Shown: piece by piece, positions 10,625 to 19,458 of the stretch
Layout of the letters: the number at the start of each line of letters is the position of its first letter
Numbering within the stretch: position 1 is the first letter of the stretch
Source of the DNA: Flavobacteriales bacterium UBA952
GTDB lineage: Bacteria; Bacteroidota; Bacteroidia; Flavobacteriales_D; Crocinitomicaceae
NCBI GenBank assembly: GCA_905182495.1
Contig: CAJJBU010000002.1
Location: 41,636-105,635, forward strand
Direction: 5' to 3'
DNA length: 64,000 nt
Translations under genes and position numbers: made by a program
The notes under the pieces: model-generated
Database searches by the model: none
What the model was told of the DNA's origin: nothing
What the model saw: only the letters and a program-made list of their open reading frames with translations

Positions 10625-11841
10625 AAATTCTCTTTCTTACCCAATACTACCCTCCAGAAATTGGTGCTCCTCAAAACAGGCTCCATGAGCTTGCAGTACG
10701 ACTTAAATCAAAAGGAATTGATATTGAAGTATTAACTGCATTTCCGAATTATCCAAAAATGGAAATCTTTGAAGCTTATAAAAAAAATAAGATTCCTAAA
10801 GAAGAAATCGATGGCATCACCGTGTATCGATCTTGGATCTACGTTTCTAAATCAAAAAGCATAATTTCAAGATTATTGAATTATTTCAGCTTTGTATGGT
10901 CTAGTTATTGGAAAGGCCGTAAGCTAGGGAATTTTGATTATCTACTCGTTGAGAGTCCCCCGCTGTTCTTGGGTTATTCTGCGATTGCATTAAGTAAAAA
11001 ACTCAATTCAAAATTAATTTTTAATGTCTCTGATTTATGGCCTGAAAGCGCGGAAAAGCTTGGTTTGGTTACCAATAAATCACTCTTAAATCTTGCCTAT
11101 AAATTAGAAAAAAAATGCTATCAACATGCAGCATTAATAACAGGGCAAACACAAGGAATAGTAGATGATATTAAAAATAGATTTCCTAATAAAAAAGTAG
11201 CTTGGTTGCCTAACGGTGTAGATGTTTCATTTTATGACCCACAAAAAATAGAGGACTCAAGCTTTAGAAATACGCATGGCTTCAAAGCCGATGACCTTAT
11301 TTTCTTTTACGGAGGCATATTGGGGTATGCACAAGGGCTTGAAATTATTATGGAGGTAGCCAAGCAAGTGGAGGAATACCCCACCGTGCAATTTGTCATT
11401 CAGGGATCTGGCCCCGAGAAGGATAAACTTGTGGCATTGAATCATGAGTACAAATTAAAAAATGTTCATTTTCATGAACCTGTTCCAAAAGTCGAGATGC
11501 CAGGCATACTAAAAGCAATAGATGTAGCACTTGTTCCCTTAAAAAAACTAGATCTCTTCAAAGGAGCAATACCTTCAAAAATTTTTGAGGCTCTTGCGAT
11601 GAAGAAGCCCTTACTACTAGGTGTTGATGGCGAAGCCCGAAAACATTTCATTGACAAGGCTAAATCCGGTCTATATTATACACCAGAGGACCTTTCAAGC
11701 CTAAAACAACAAGTTCTTTATTTTCTAAACGAGCCCGAAGAAAGAAAAAAAATGGGTGAAAATGCAAGAGAATATGTTGCTGACAATTTTGACCGCAATA
11801 AAATAGCACAAGGCTTATACGATGAACTTCAAAATATGTAA
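10621..11841 (+). CDS. Glycosyltransferase family 4 (WbuB/WcaI-like)
   Basis: 406 residues, GT-B fold. The N-terminal domain begins MKILFLTQYYPPEIGAPQNR, the Gly-rich acceptor-binding loop of GT4 enzymes of the WbuB/WcaI type, followed by NVSDLWPESAEKLG. The C-terminal domain has FFYGGILGYAQGLEIIM and the donor-binding segment GAIPSKIFEALAMKKPLLLG, in which the E-x7-E of GT4 enzymes is partly represented by KIFEALAMKKP. It would add a sugar (in WbuB, N-acetyl-L-fucosamine) to a lipid-linked intermediate on the cytoplasmic side. The real sugar is unknown. It is coupled to the upstream gene by ATGA overlap. Confidence 0.92.
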   Translation: MKILFLTQYYPPEIGAPQNRLHELAVRLKSKGIDIEVLTAFPNYPKMEIFEAYKKNKIPKEEIDGITVYRSWIYVSKSKSIISRLLNYFSFVWSSYWKGRKLGNFDYLLVESPPLFLGYSAIALSKKLNSKLIFNVSDLWPESAEKLGLVTNKSLLNLAYKLEKKCYQHAALITGQTQGIVDDIKNRFPNKKVAWLPNGVDVSFYDPQKIEDSSFRNTHGFKADDLIFFYGGILGYAQGLEIIMEVAKQVEEYPTVQFVIQGSGPEKDKLVALNHEYKLKNVHFHEPVPKVEMPGILKAIDVALVPLKKLDLFKGAIPSKIFEALAMKKPLLLGVDGEARKHFIDKAKSGLYYTPEDLSSLKQQVLYFLNEPEERKKMGENAREYVADNFDRNKIAQGLYDELQNM

Positions 11842-11850
11842 TTTCAAACC

Positions 11851-13059
11851 ATGATCCCATTTTCACCACCACGTATTGATCAAAAAATCGTTGATGAAGT
11901 AAGCGCTACTTTATTGAGCGGTTGGATTACAACAGGTCCAAGGACAAAACTTTTTGAGAAAAAAATTACCGAATATTGCGGATGTAAAACTACAGTAGCC
12001 GTAAACTCATGGACCATGGGAATGGAGGTGTTTCTTCGATGGTGGGGAATTGGTCCAGAAGACGAGGTTATTATTCCCGTTTATACTTATTGTGCGAGTG
12101 CTAATGTGGTACTCCATACGGGAGCAACTTTAGTCATGGTAGACATTGGTGTCGACGATTTTAATATCTCCTTAGAAAAAATTGAAGCAGCCATTACACC
12201 AAGGACTAAAGTAATCATGCCAGTAGACATTTCGGGATACCCTTGCGACTATGATGAAATATTAACTCTTGTGGAAAGGTGTCAACATAGCTTTATGCCT
12301 TCAAATGAAAAACAAAAAAAGTTAGGGCGGATATTAATAGCCGCAGATGCTGCACATAGCTTTGGGGCTTTATACAAAGGAATACGTTCAGGAAGTTGCG
12401 CTGATGTGTCTTGTTTTTCATTTCATGCCGTTAAAAATCTAACTACCGCAGAAGGTGGTGCTGTTTGTTTCAATTTACCGGATAATTTTAACCATGAAGA
12501 AATCTATAAAGATTTTGCAGCGATCACTTTACATGGTCAGTCAAAAGATGCATTGGCAAAATCCCAAAAAGGGGCATGGAAGTACGATGTAGTAATTCCT
12601 GGTTACAAATGTAACATGACGGATATTCAGGCAGCAATAGGACTCATTGAGTTAGGGCGTTACGACGAAACTTTAGCTCGTAGAGAAGTGATATTTTCTT
12701 CCTATGACGAAGTCTTCTCGAAGAAATCATGGGCTATTCTACCCCCCCATAAAAACAAGGATAAACAATCTAGCTACCATCTATACTTGCTGAGAATAAA
12801 CGATATCACAGAGGAACAAAGAGATGCGATTATCCACGATATTTTTGAAAAAGAGGTTTCTGTCAATGTACATTTTCAGCCCTTGCCGTTGCTAACTGCA
12901 TATAAGAACCTTGGGTTTTCTATTGATGCATACCCCGAGGCATATCAAAAATATAAAGCTGAAATATCTTTGCCTGTTTATTATGACTTATCTGATGGAA
13001 ACCTACAGAAAGTGATTCAATCGGTTATATCGAGTGTTGAAAAGGTGATCTTAAACTAA
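11851..13059 (+). CDS. DegT/DnrJ/EryC1/StrS-family sugar aminotransferase
   Basis: 402 residues, PLP-dependent type I fold. The cofactor-binding Asp sits in AADAAHSFGA. The Schiff-base Lys is in SFHAVKNLTTAEGG (near residue 194), the signature of the DegT family. It would transfer an amino group from glutamate to a keto sugar nucleotide, giving a 4-amino or 3-amino deoxy sugar. No dehydratase or acetyltransferase partner is encoded in this operon, so the keto-sugar donor must be made elsewhere. It starts nine bases after the glycosyltransferase and three bases before the initiating transferase gene, which suggests the amino sugar is the first sugar of the repeat unit (inference). Confidence 0.92.
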   Translation: MIPFSPPRIDQKIVDEVSATLLSGWITTGPRTKLFEKKITEYCGCKTTVAVNSWTMGMEVFLRWWGIGPEDEVIIPVYTYCASANVVLHTGATLVMVDIGVDDFNISLEKIEAAITPRTKVIMPVDISGYPCDYDEILTLVERCQHSFMPSNEKQKKLGRILIAADAAHSFGALYKGIRSGSCADVSCFSFHAVKNLTTAEGGAVCFNLPDNFNHEEIYKDFAAITLHGQSKDALAKSQKGAWKYDVVIPGYKCNMTDIQAAIGLIELGRYDETLARREVIFSSYDEVFSKKSWAILPPHKNKDKQSSYHLYLLRINDITEEQRDAIIHDIFEKEVSVNVHFQPLPLLTAYKNLGFSIDAYPEAYQKYKAEISLPVYYDLSDGNLQKVIQSVISSVEKVILN

Positions 13060-13062
13060 GAT

Positions 13063-13650
13063 ATGAAAAGACTATTTGATCTTTCATTCTCAATCCCTAT
13101 GTTATTACTGTTTCTGCCGTTTGGAATAATCATTGCGCTTCTAATTGCCATCACTTCGACTGGTGGAGTCTTTTATAGACAAGAGCGTATTGGTTTAAAT
13201 GGAAAAGTATTTAAACTCTTGAAATTTAGATCGATGTCTGTTCATGCAGAAAAACGCGGCTCTTTAACCGTAGGCATGAATGATTCACGAATCACCAAAA
13301 TTGGTTATATTATTCGTAAATTTAAGATAGATGAGTTTCCTCAATTTTTAAATGTCATCATTGGAGACATGAGTGTTGTTGGACCGAGACCAGAGGTAAG
13401 GGAATTCGTTGAATTATATACGCAAGAACAAGCAAAGGTTCTCAATGTAAAACCTGGGATCACGGACTATGCGTCAATTGAATATTTTAATGAAAATGAA
13501 ATATTGGCCCAATCAAGTGACCCAAAAAAAACATATATAGATGAAGTAATGCCCAATAAAATTTTGATAAATCAGAAGTATTTAAAAAATCCTGGACTGA
13601 CACAGGACCTAAAAATTATATGGCTGACTATAAAGAGACTCTTTAAATAA
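13063..13650 (+). CDS. Initiating sugar-phosphate transferase (PglC/WcaJ C-terminal type)
   Basis: 195 residues, the minimal monotopic phosphoglycosyl transferase. The N-terminal hydrophobic reentrant helix (residues ~5-32) is followed by VFYRQERIGLNGKVFKLLKF. Next come the catalytic acidic pair in KFKIDEFPQFLNVIIGDMS and the VVGPRPEVREF motif. It transfers a sugar 1-phosphate from a nucleotide sugar to undecaprenyl phosphate and so starts repeat-unit synthesis. The small size resembles PglC (bacillosamine/QuiNAc4NAc) rather than the longer WcaJ or WbaP; together with the aminotransferase next to it this hints at an amino-sugar primer. It closes the enzymatic part of the polysaccharide operon. 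Confidence 0.92.
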   Translation: MKRLFDLSFSIPMLLLFLPFGIIIALLIAITSTGGVFYRQERIGLNGKVFKLLKFRSMSVHAEKRGSLTVGMNDSRITKIGYIIRKFKIDEFPQFLNVIIGDMSVVGPRPEVREFVELYTQEQAKVLNVKPGITDYASIEYFNENEILAQSSDPKKTYIDEVMPNKILINQKYLKNPGLTQDLKIIWLTIKRLFK

Positions 13651-13661
13651 TTGATAAAAAA

Positions 13662-14882
13662 ATGAAATTAAAAAATACATTTTCTATACTCTTTGTCATC
13701 ATTTTCACCACCTCATGTGGAAATCTAAAAACAATAAAAACAAGTCAAATACATTCTATGTATTTCGAATATAGTCCTAACCAAAACATCAATGTCGGAT
13801 CAACAATTAATGGCGAGGTGATCATCGAGACCTATGACGGGAAGTTACATTCTGTGGAAGGTAGAAATCGCTTTTCAATTATCTCAAGTGATTTAAAGCA
13901 AGTAAATAATTCCAATGACTTTATCATTACAAAACGTCCTCAGTTTTTTTCCGATGACTTATGTAAAATGACTCTTTATTTTAGTGACAAGAAAGATACA
14001 TATAGCTCTAAAGACTCAATAAGACTTAACTATATGGGCCCATTGAACGTTTTATTGGGTGGGACCAACGGGGGAAATGGTGTCGACCAAAAGAACAGAC
14101 GTACCCCCTTATTATTTAGAGACGGGAAAAATGGAGCTGACGGTACACACGGTATAAATGGTGAATCAGCTAGAGATTTTACAGCTCATATATGGAAAGA
14201 TAGTGCCCTGTATTATATCAGAATGACAAGTAAAGAAGAAGGCCTTACTTATTCTTATAAAATGTCTGAAAAGAATATAATCCACTTTAATTTATCAGGC
14301 GGGAATGGCGGAAATGGTGGTGACGGCGGTAATGGAGGTAATGGAAAAAATGGTGAAATTAAAAATGACAAAGTAAAGTCTCCTGGAAATGCGGGAAATG
14401 GTGGAAATGGTGGAAATGGCGGAAATGGTGGAAATGGTGGTCGTCTGATACTTTATATTCATACAAATTGCACCGATATAGAACATTCGATAACAACGAA
14501 TGTCAAAGGTGGAAAGTATGGCAGTCATGGTACTGCTGGTAAAACAGGGTTAGAAGGGACTCCGCTACCTGGCCAGCAGTCTGGTCGAAAAGGGTATAGT
14601 GGGGCAGGTGGGGCAATGGGATATAAAGGAATAGATGGCACAGTTCATCGCAAGATTGAAACTTTTGATTTTTCTATATTTAAATTTTATGATATGAAAA
14701 GGTATCTCATTATCTATTTTGTTATGATTACGCTAGTTCTCCTCTTTGCGCCTTACACCCTAAAAGGAAATTCCGACTTTGTTTTCACCTTTAAAAACAT
14801 TATTACTTCTGTTGTAGGAGGTGCAATAGCAACCGCCCTATTTCATTTTCTTTCAAAGAAAAAAAACAGTCAAGGAAGTTAA
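13662..14882 (+). CDS. Lipoprotein with Gly-Gly-Asn repeats and C-terminal membrane helices
   Basis: 406 residues, function unknown. Residues 1-19 are a lipoprotein signal peptide ending in FTTSC, so Cys19 is probably lipidated. Residues ~25-135 look like a beta-rich domain. Residues ~140-330 are Gly/Asn-rich: a collagen-like stretch (DGKNGADGTHGING) and two GGN arrays (residues 213-231 and 242-260), then further Gly-rich sequence after a short beta region. The C-terminus has two membrane helices (residues ~346-368 and ~377-397) and a Lys-rich end. A lipid anchor plus two helices in one protein is odd. It starts 11 bp after the initiating transferase, so it is likely co-transcribed with the polysaccharide genes. 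Base composition rises locally in the repeats. Confidence 0.8.
   Translation: MKLKNTFSILFVIIFTTSCGNLKTIKTSQIHSMYFEYSPNQNINVGSTINGEVIIETYDGKLHSVEGRNRFSIISSDLKQVNNSNDFIITKRPQFFSDDLCKMTLYFSDKKDTYSSKDSIRLNYMGPLNVLLGGTNGGNGVDQKNRRTPLLFRDGKNGADGTHGINGESARDFTAHIWKDSALYYIRMTSKEEGLTYSYKMSEKNIIHFNLSGGNGGNGGDGGNGGNGKNGEIKNDKVKSPGNAGNGGNGGNGGNGGNGGRLILYIHTNCTDIEHSITTNVKGGKYGSHGTAGKTGLEGTPLPGQQSGRKGYSGAGGAMGYKGIDGTVHRKIETFDFSIFKFYDMKRYLIIYFVMITLVLLFAPYTLKGNSDFVFTFKNIITSVVGGAIATALFHFLSKKKNSQGS
14298..14441 (+). repeat. Two arrays of 9-base GGN-coding repeats inside the lipoprotein gene
   Basis: Array one (14298-14355) and array two (14385-14441) are built from units of the form GGAAATGGT (Gly-Asn-Gly), with third-position changes between units. 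The second array is more uniform, with about six near-identical units in phase with the reading frame. Such in-frame repeats can change number by slippage without breaking the frame. Confidence 0.85.
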
Positions 14883-14890
14883 ATAAAGTC

Positions 14891-15589
14891 TTAAATTAAA
14901 AACTCTTTCTCGGCCTCGCTGAATGAACTTATTTTTTCAAGGGTCTTAGATCGAGAATTGATCAAGAGGAATTTAAAAGCATACTTAAATGCCAATTCAA
15001 TATCGTGGGTAGTTAAAATGATTCCCTTTTTATATTCCGATGCTTGACGAAGAAGCAAATCGTAAATCTTTCTTTTATTTGAATAATCTAAGGCTGAGGT
15101 TGGTTCGTCGAGCAAGATCATATCGGAACCTTGAATAAAAGCCTTGGCTATTGCACATAGTTGAAGCTCCCCTGTACTTAATTGATTGGTATACTTCATG
15201 CCGAGATGCTCGATTTGAAAAAGCATTTTAGTGTGTGCCAAAATATCCAAGTCATCTTTCGAATAAGCACCCCAAATTGAGGTGAAATTAGACCTTCCAA
15301 GCAATAAAAACTCATCCACAGGCAAGTGAGAAACACCCAACGGGTTCGAGTTAACAAATGCTATTTTTTGAGCAACCGCCTTTCCGGACATGTTTACTAT
15401 GTCATTGTTTTCAATTAAAACCGATCCCTTTAAAGGGCTATTAAGTCCTGCTATAGCTCTTAACAAAGTGGACTTTCCAATTCCATTTCTACCCAGAATA
15501 CTATAAACACGTCCTATTTCAAAATTAAAGTCATGCACTGAGAATAATTCATGACCAAATCCAATAGTTAAGTTTTTAAGCGCTATCAT
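14891..15589 (-). CDS. ABC importer ATPase (FecE/BtuD/HmuV type)
   Basis: 232 residues. Walker A is GRNGIGKSTLLRAIAG, the signature is LSTGELQLCAIAKAF (SGGQ replaced by STGE), Walker B is MILLDEPTSALD, and the switch His is in TTHDIELAF. This type powers uptake of iron-siderophore, haem or cobalamin. It overlaps the permease gene by four bases and is the last gene of the minus-strand run that starts with phoH. The substrate is not fixed by the sequence. Confidence 0.9.
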   Translation of the reverse strand: MIALKNLTIGFGHELFSVHDFNFEIGRVYSILGRNGIGKSTLLRAIAGLNSPLKGSVLIENNDIVNMSGKAVAQKIAFVNSNPLGVSHLPVDEFLLLGRSNFTSIWGAYSKDDLDILAHTKMLFQIEHLGMKYTNQLSTGELQLCAIAKAFIQGSDMILLDEPTSALDYSNKRKIYDLLLRQASEYKKGIILTTHDIELAFKYAFKFLLINSRSKTLEKISSFSEAEKEFLI

Positions 15590-16584
15590 TTCAATTTTTT
15601 AATGAGAATGAATATCACAAAAGGGGCTCCAATTAATGAGGTCAACCCATTAATTGGAATTAGCATACTATTACTAAATAGTTGAATTAAAGCATCACAA
15701 GCAACTAAAAATAGAGCACCGAATAAGAGGTTCGCAAACAACAGGACACCATGTCGCTGTGTTTTTAAAAGAATTCTAGATAAGTTAGGTATCGCTAAGC
15801 CAACGAAGGCTATCGGACCGCAGTAAGCCGTAACAAGCCCCGTGAATAGTGCTGTAATAAGAACAATCATCCATCGCAATCGTTTGACTCGATACCCCAT
15901 GAGCTTGACGGCTTCTTCACCTAAGACTAAAATATTCAATGGCTTTATTATTAAAAAGGAAAGGACAATGGCAATAACAAAAACAACTAATATCAACGGG
16001 ATTTGACGAAGCTCAACGGCTTGTAGAGAACCCATTGACCATAACGTAAATGCCTTTAAGGATTGTGCATGTGCCGTTACTTGCAATATTGTGATGATCG
16101 CCGACACGAAGCTTCCAAGCATTATACCAAATAACAATAAACTGATCTGGTTGCGCAAGTAGACAGAGCTTAACAAAATGAAAACACCAAAAATGAAAGC
16201 ACCTAACAGAGCTGACCCTATTACCCCTACTTCGGTGGAAAAAAATGAAATCCCGGATAAGGTCCCTAGTGCCACTAGAAGGCTGGACCCAGAATTTATC
16301 CCTAAAACATAAGGACCTGCTAAAGGATTTTGAAAAAGGGTTTGCATGAGCATTCCCGCTGCCGATAGCGACGCCCCGGCAATAATTGCCATTGCAACCC
16401 GCGGTAATCTAAACTCTTGAATCACTATATGGCGCAAATCTGAATCTGAATAATGAAAAAAGGCCTCTTGCACATCCGACAAAGAGGTTTGCACCTCTCC
16501 CCTCACTAAACCAAGACATGACAGTATCAGAAGAAATACTCCCGATATCACAAATAGTGTTTTATGAGACGCTGACATTTTCAT
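15586..16584 (-). CDS. ABC importer permease (FecCD/BtuC family)
   Basis: 332 residues with about nine to ten membrane helices. It has the FecCD/BtuC features: VIQEFRLPRVAMAIIAGASLSAAG near residue 55, NPLAGPYVLGINSGSS, and GYRVKRLRWMI as the coupling region before the ATPase contact. The protein forms the membrane channel for iron-siderophore, haem or vitamin B12 uptake. It overlaps its ATPase and its binding-protein gene by four bases each, so all three are one translationally coupled unit. Confidence 0.93.
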   Translation of the reverse strand: MKMSASHKTLFVISGVFLLILSCLGLVRGEVQTSLSDVQEAFFHYSDSDLRHIVIQEFRLPRVAMAIIAGASLSAAGMLMQTLFQNPLAGPYVLGINSGSSLLVALGTLSGISFFSTEVGVIGSALLGAFIFGVFILLSSVYLRNQISLLLFGIMLGSFVSAIITILQVTAHAQSLKAFTLWSMGSLQAVELRQIPLILVVFVIAIVLSFLIIKPLNILVLGEEAVKLMGYRVKRLRWMIVLITALFTGLVTAYCGPIAFVGLAIPNLSRILLKTQRHGVLLFANLLFGALFLVACDALIQLFSNSMLIPINGLTSLIGAPFVIFILIKKLK

Positions 16585-17681
16585 TCCACTAATTTGTAAA
16601 AAAATAAGCTGTCCATATTATTTTTACTGGCTTTTTTCATTTTAGTATAATCGGACAGCACCAAATCTGGCCTGCATGCTGAGAGTTCCCAAAATTTATT
16701 AGGATCGTGAGAATAACAGAAGATTTTGCCTTTTTTTAAAATATTTAAAAATTTTGCTTTTGGGTTTGAGCGTAAAATTTCCTTTTTACTAGAAAAACCG
16801 GGATTCAACCATAACGAGACTTCAGAGGTCCGATTCAATATGGTTTCAAATGCCAAAGATGTGCTACCTGTTCCTTTATGGTTTAAAAAGACATAATTTA
16901 ATCCTGCATCCTTAAATAACTTAGCTTGAAAGCTATTGCCGCCAGGTACATACCAAAAATCACCCATAAGATTCCCTGAAAACATCAAAGTAGAATCAAT
17001 TTGACCAGCTGCAGAATGTTCACTACGCTTATAATTCGAACAAATCTCAACGAATTTCTCCTTTGCTTGTTTTCCATTTCCGGTCAAATAGCCAAAAAGT
17101 AATAACCATTCTGCCTTACCCAAAGGATGCTTCTCTCTCCAGTCAAAATTCGGAATACAGCTCACTCCTGCCTTTCTTAATGCAAATTCATTTGGAAACT
17201 CCTTTGAAAAACTACTGTAAATTACAATTTCTGCACCTGTGGCTAATACAGCCTCGGGACTTATTCCTTGTTCATTATTTAATGACCGAACCTTTCCCTT
17301 ATTGAAGTTGTCTCTTACTTGGGCGTTACTCACATATTTAATATCAGATACGGCAACAACGTTTTTTTCCAACCCCAAAATACTGAGCATCCCTATGTGT
17401 GTGCTCGAAAGACAGGCGAATTTAGTGATTGGTTTTAGAAAAAAAAACTCTTTTGAACTACTAATCCTATCGAATTTACCGGTTTTCGGCAGAGAAATAA
17501 CAAGAACATCCTTCGGTAAATCTGGATTAACGATCTCGATCGTTACAAGACTATCTGATTCAAATATTCTCAGCCATTCACTGTACTGACAAATATTATC
17601 CGCTAATTTTAAGGGAGATGTATTTGGTCTATTTGAGCAGGAAACTGCAAACAATAATAAAGCCAAATAAAAGACTCTCAT
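16581..17681 (-). CDS. ABC importer substrate-binding lipoprotein (BtuF/FecB-like)
   Basis: 366 residues. A short lipoprotein signal (LALLLFAVSC, Cys15) anchors it. The rest fits the Peripla_BP_2 fold: TKFACLSSTHIGMLSILGLE in the N-lobe, GISPEAVLATGAEIVIYS, then NFDWREKHPLGKAEWLLLFG, a pattern frequent in Bacteroidota siderophore/cobalamin binding proteins, and WYVPGGNSFQAKLFKDAG. It captures ligand delivered across the outer membrane. The gene starts at the base next to the panB stop codon, so it is probably transcribed with phoH-purC-panB. I see no B12 riboswitch or TonB-dependent receptor beside it, so iron, haem and cobalamin all remain possible. Confidence 0.88.
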   Translation of the reverse strand: MRVFYLALLLFAVSCSNRPNTSPLKLADNICQYSEWLRIFESDSLVTIEIVNPDLPKDVLVISLPKTGKFDRISSSKEFFFLKPITKFACLSSTHIGMLSILGLEKNVVAVSDIKYVSNAQVRDNFNKGKVRSLNNEQGISPEAVLATGAEIVIYSSFSKEFPNEFALRKAGVSCIPNFDWREKHPLGKAEWLLLFGYLTGNGKQAKEKFVEICSNYKRSEHSAAGQIDSTLMFSGNLMGDFWYVPGGNSFQAKLFKDAGLNYVFLNHKGTGSTSLAFETILNRTSEVSLWLNPGFSSKKEILRSNPKAKFLNILKKGKIFCYSHDPNKFWELSACRPDLVLSDYTKMKKASKNNMDSLFFYKLVE

Positions 17682-18497
17682 TTAGTATTGTTCCGATGCA
17701 TTTGGAAAATCTCCGCTACGAACATCCTTAATGTAATCTTCAAAAGCCGTGCGCATTTGTTCATGAAGATTGTTGTATTTCCTCAAGAATCTCGGATTAA
17801 ATTCATTATTAATTCCAAGCATATCATGAACTACAAGAACTTGGCCATCAACATCACCACCAGCACCTATTCCAATAATCGGTATAGAAACGGTTTCCGC
17901 AACTTTCTTTGCAAGGGTTGAAGGTATCTTTTCCAAAACAATAGCAAAGCATCCTGCCGCCTCTAAGGCCTTGGCGTCTTCAATTAAACTCAACGCTTCT
18001 TGCTCTTCTTTTGCACGAACAATATAGGTCCCAAACTTATAAATTGACTGAGGCGTTAAACCTAGATGGCCCATTACTGGAATTCCGGCGGTTAAAATTC
18101 TTTGAATAGATTCTAAAATTTCTTTTCCCCCCTCCATTTTAACAGCATGACCACCTGACTCCTTCATGATTCGAATTGCACTAGACAAAGCCTCTATAGA
18201 ATTCCCCTGATAAGAACCAAAGGGCATGTCGACAACCACCAAAGACCTTTTAACAGCACGAACAACAGATGAGGCATGATAAATCATCTGATCCAGTGTA
18301 ATAGGCAATGTCGTTTCATGTCCTGCCATGACATTAGATGCAGAATCTCCAACCAAAATAATATCTTTACCCGATTCATCTATAATTTTTGCCATAGAGA
18401 AATCATAGCCGGTTAGCATTGATATTTTTTCGCCCGAATTCTTATGTGTCTCAAGCGTATGGGTGGTTACTTTCTTAACATTTTTATGTACTGACAT
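17682..18497 (-). CDS. panB: 3-methyl-2-oxobutanoate hydroxymethyltransferase
   Basis: 271 residues, normal for PanB. It makes ketopantoate from 2-oxoisovalerate and 5,10-methylene-THF, the first step to pantothenate and CoA. Visible motifs include [37 protein letters not shown] (Mg-binding Asp), [20 protein letters not shown] and [18 protein letters not shown]. It lies nine bp after purC and directly abuts the binding-protein gene. panC and panD are not in the window. Confidence 0.97.
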   Translation of the reverse strand: MSVHKNVKKVTTHTLETHKNSGEKISMLTGYDFSMAKIIDESGKDIILVGDSASNVMAGHETTLPITLDQMIYHASSVVRAVKRSLVVVDMPFGSYQGNSIEALSSAIRIMKESGGHAVKMEGGKEILESIQRILTAGIPVMGHLGLTPQSIYKFGTYIVRAKEEQEALSLIEDAKALEAAGCFAIVLEKIPSTLAKKVAETVSIPIIGIGAGGDVDGQVLVVHDMLGINNEFNPRFLRKYNNLHEQMRTAFEDYIKDVRSGDFPNASEQY

Positions 18498-18506
18498 TCG
18501 ATAAAT

Positions 18507-19455
18507 TTAGGTATTTGATTCGAGGTATTGTGTGATGTTTAGATCGATCCTCATTGGAATATCTTGGTTATCAGGCTTTTGAAATGATTTCCCTGTTATT
18601 TTTTCAAAAAGTTCTATGTATCGATTGGAAACAACCTGAACAAACTCATCAGGCATAATCGGCATCTCCTGGCCCTCTAGACCTTGAAATCCATTTTCAA
18701 TCAACCATTGCCTTACAAACTCTTTGGAAAGTTGTTTCTGTGTAATGTTCTCGGCTTGTCTTTGCTCATAACCATCTTCATAAAAATACCGAGAAGAATC
18801 AGGGGTATGTATTTCATCGATTAAAATGATATCTCCATTTAGGAGTCCAAATTCATATTTCGTGTCGACAAGAATCAATCCTTGTTTGGCTGCAATTTCC
18901 GTCCCCCTCTCAAATAATTGTCTCGTATACAATTCTAACTTCTCATAGATTGTCAATAGGAACAATCTTATTTGCGATGATCGCTTCCCTAGAAATATCT
19001 TCATCATGTCCCTCATCTGCTTTAGTTGCCGGTGTAATTATGGGATGAGGAAATTTGTCATTCTCCTTCATTCCCTCTGGCATAGTAACACCGCATAAGG
19101 TTCTTTTACCCGCTTTATATTCTCTTGCGGCATGACCTGCAAGATATCCGCGAATCACCATCTCAACACGTATAGGATCACATGCTTTACCTACTGCTAC
19201 ATTCGGATCTGGTGTTGCAATCAACCAGTTAGGAACGATATCAGATGTCGCCTCTAAAAACAAGGCCGCTACCTGATTTAGTACTTGTCCTTTAAATGGG
19301 ATTCCTTTAGGTAAGACATGATCAAATGCAGAAATACGATCTGACGCGACCATGACCAAGACATCATTTTCAAGATGATAAACATCACGTACTTTTCCGT
19401 TGTAAACGGATTTTTGCCCCTTAAAATTAAAACTGGAATTCGTTAACGCTTTCAT
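18507..19455 (-). pseudogene. purC: SAICAR synthetase, interrupted by a one-base frameshift
   Basis: Phosphoribosylaminoimidazole-succinocarboxamide synthase of purine synthesis. The N-terminal 169 residues (19455 down to about 18950) have [27 protein letters not shown] and [17 protein letters not shown]. The frame then ends at TGA after IVPIDNL. In the next frame the protein continues as [20 protein letters not shown], then [25 protein letters not shown] and the C-terminal helices. Reading one A instead of AA on the minus strand (plus bases 18950-18951) gives IVPIDIYEKL and one full protein of about 315 residues. Conservation of both halves suggests sequence error or a very recent lesion. 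It sits four bases after phoH. Confidence 0.92.
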
Positions 19456-19458
19456 TTA

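Noticed and set aside
14298..14441. Spaced repeats resembling a CRISPR array
   Set aside because: Units are nine bases long, contiguous, in frame and encode Gly-Asn-Gly; no spacers exist.
14295..14528. Open minus-strand frame of 77 codons with Ile/Ser/Thr repeats
   Set aside because: It is the antisense reading of the GGN repeats in the lipoprotein gene; the repeat pattern is entirely explained by the plus-strand array.
17063..17589. Plus-strand open frames in the binding-protein gene
   Set aside because: Antisense shadows of a clearly coding lipoprotein gene with family motifs.
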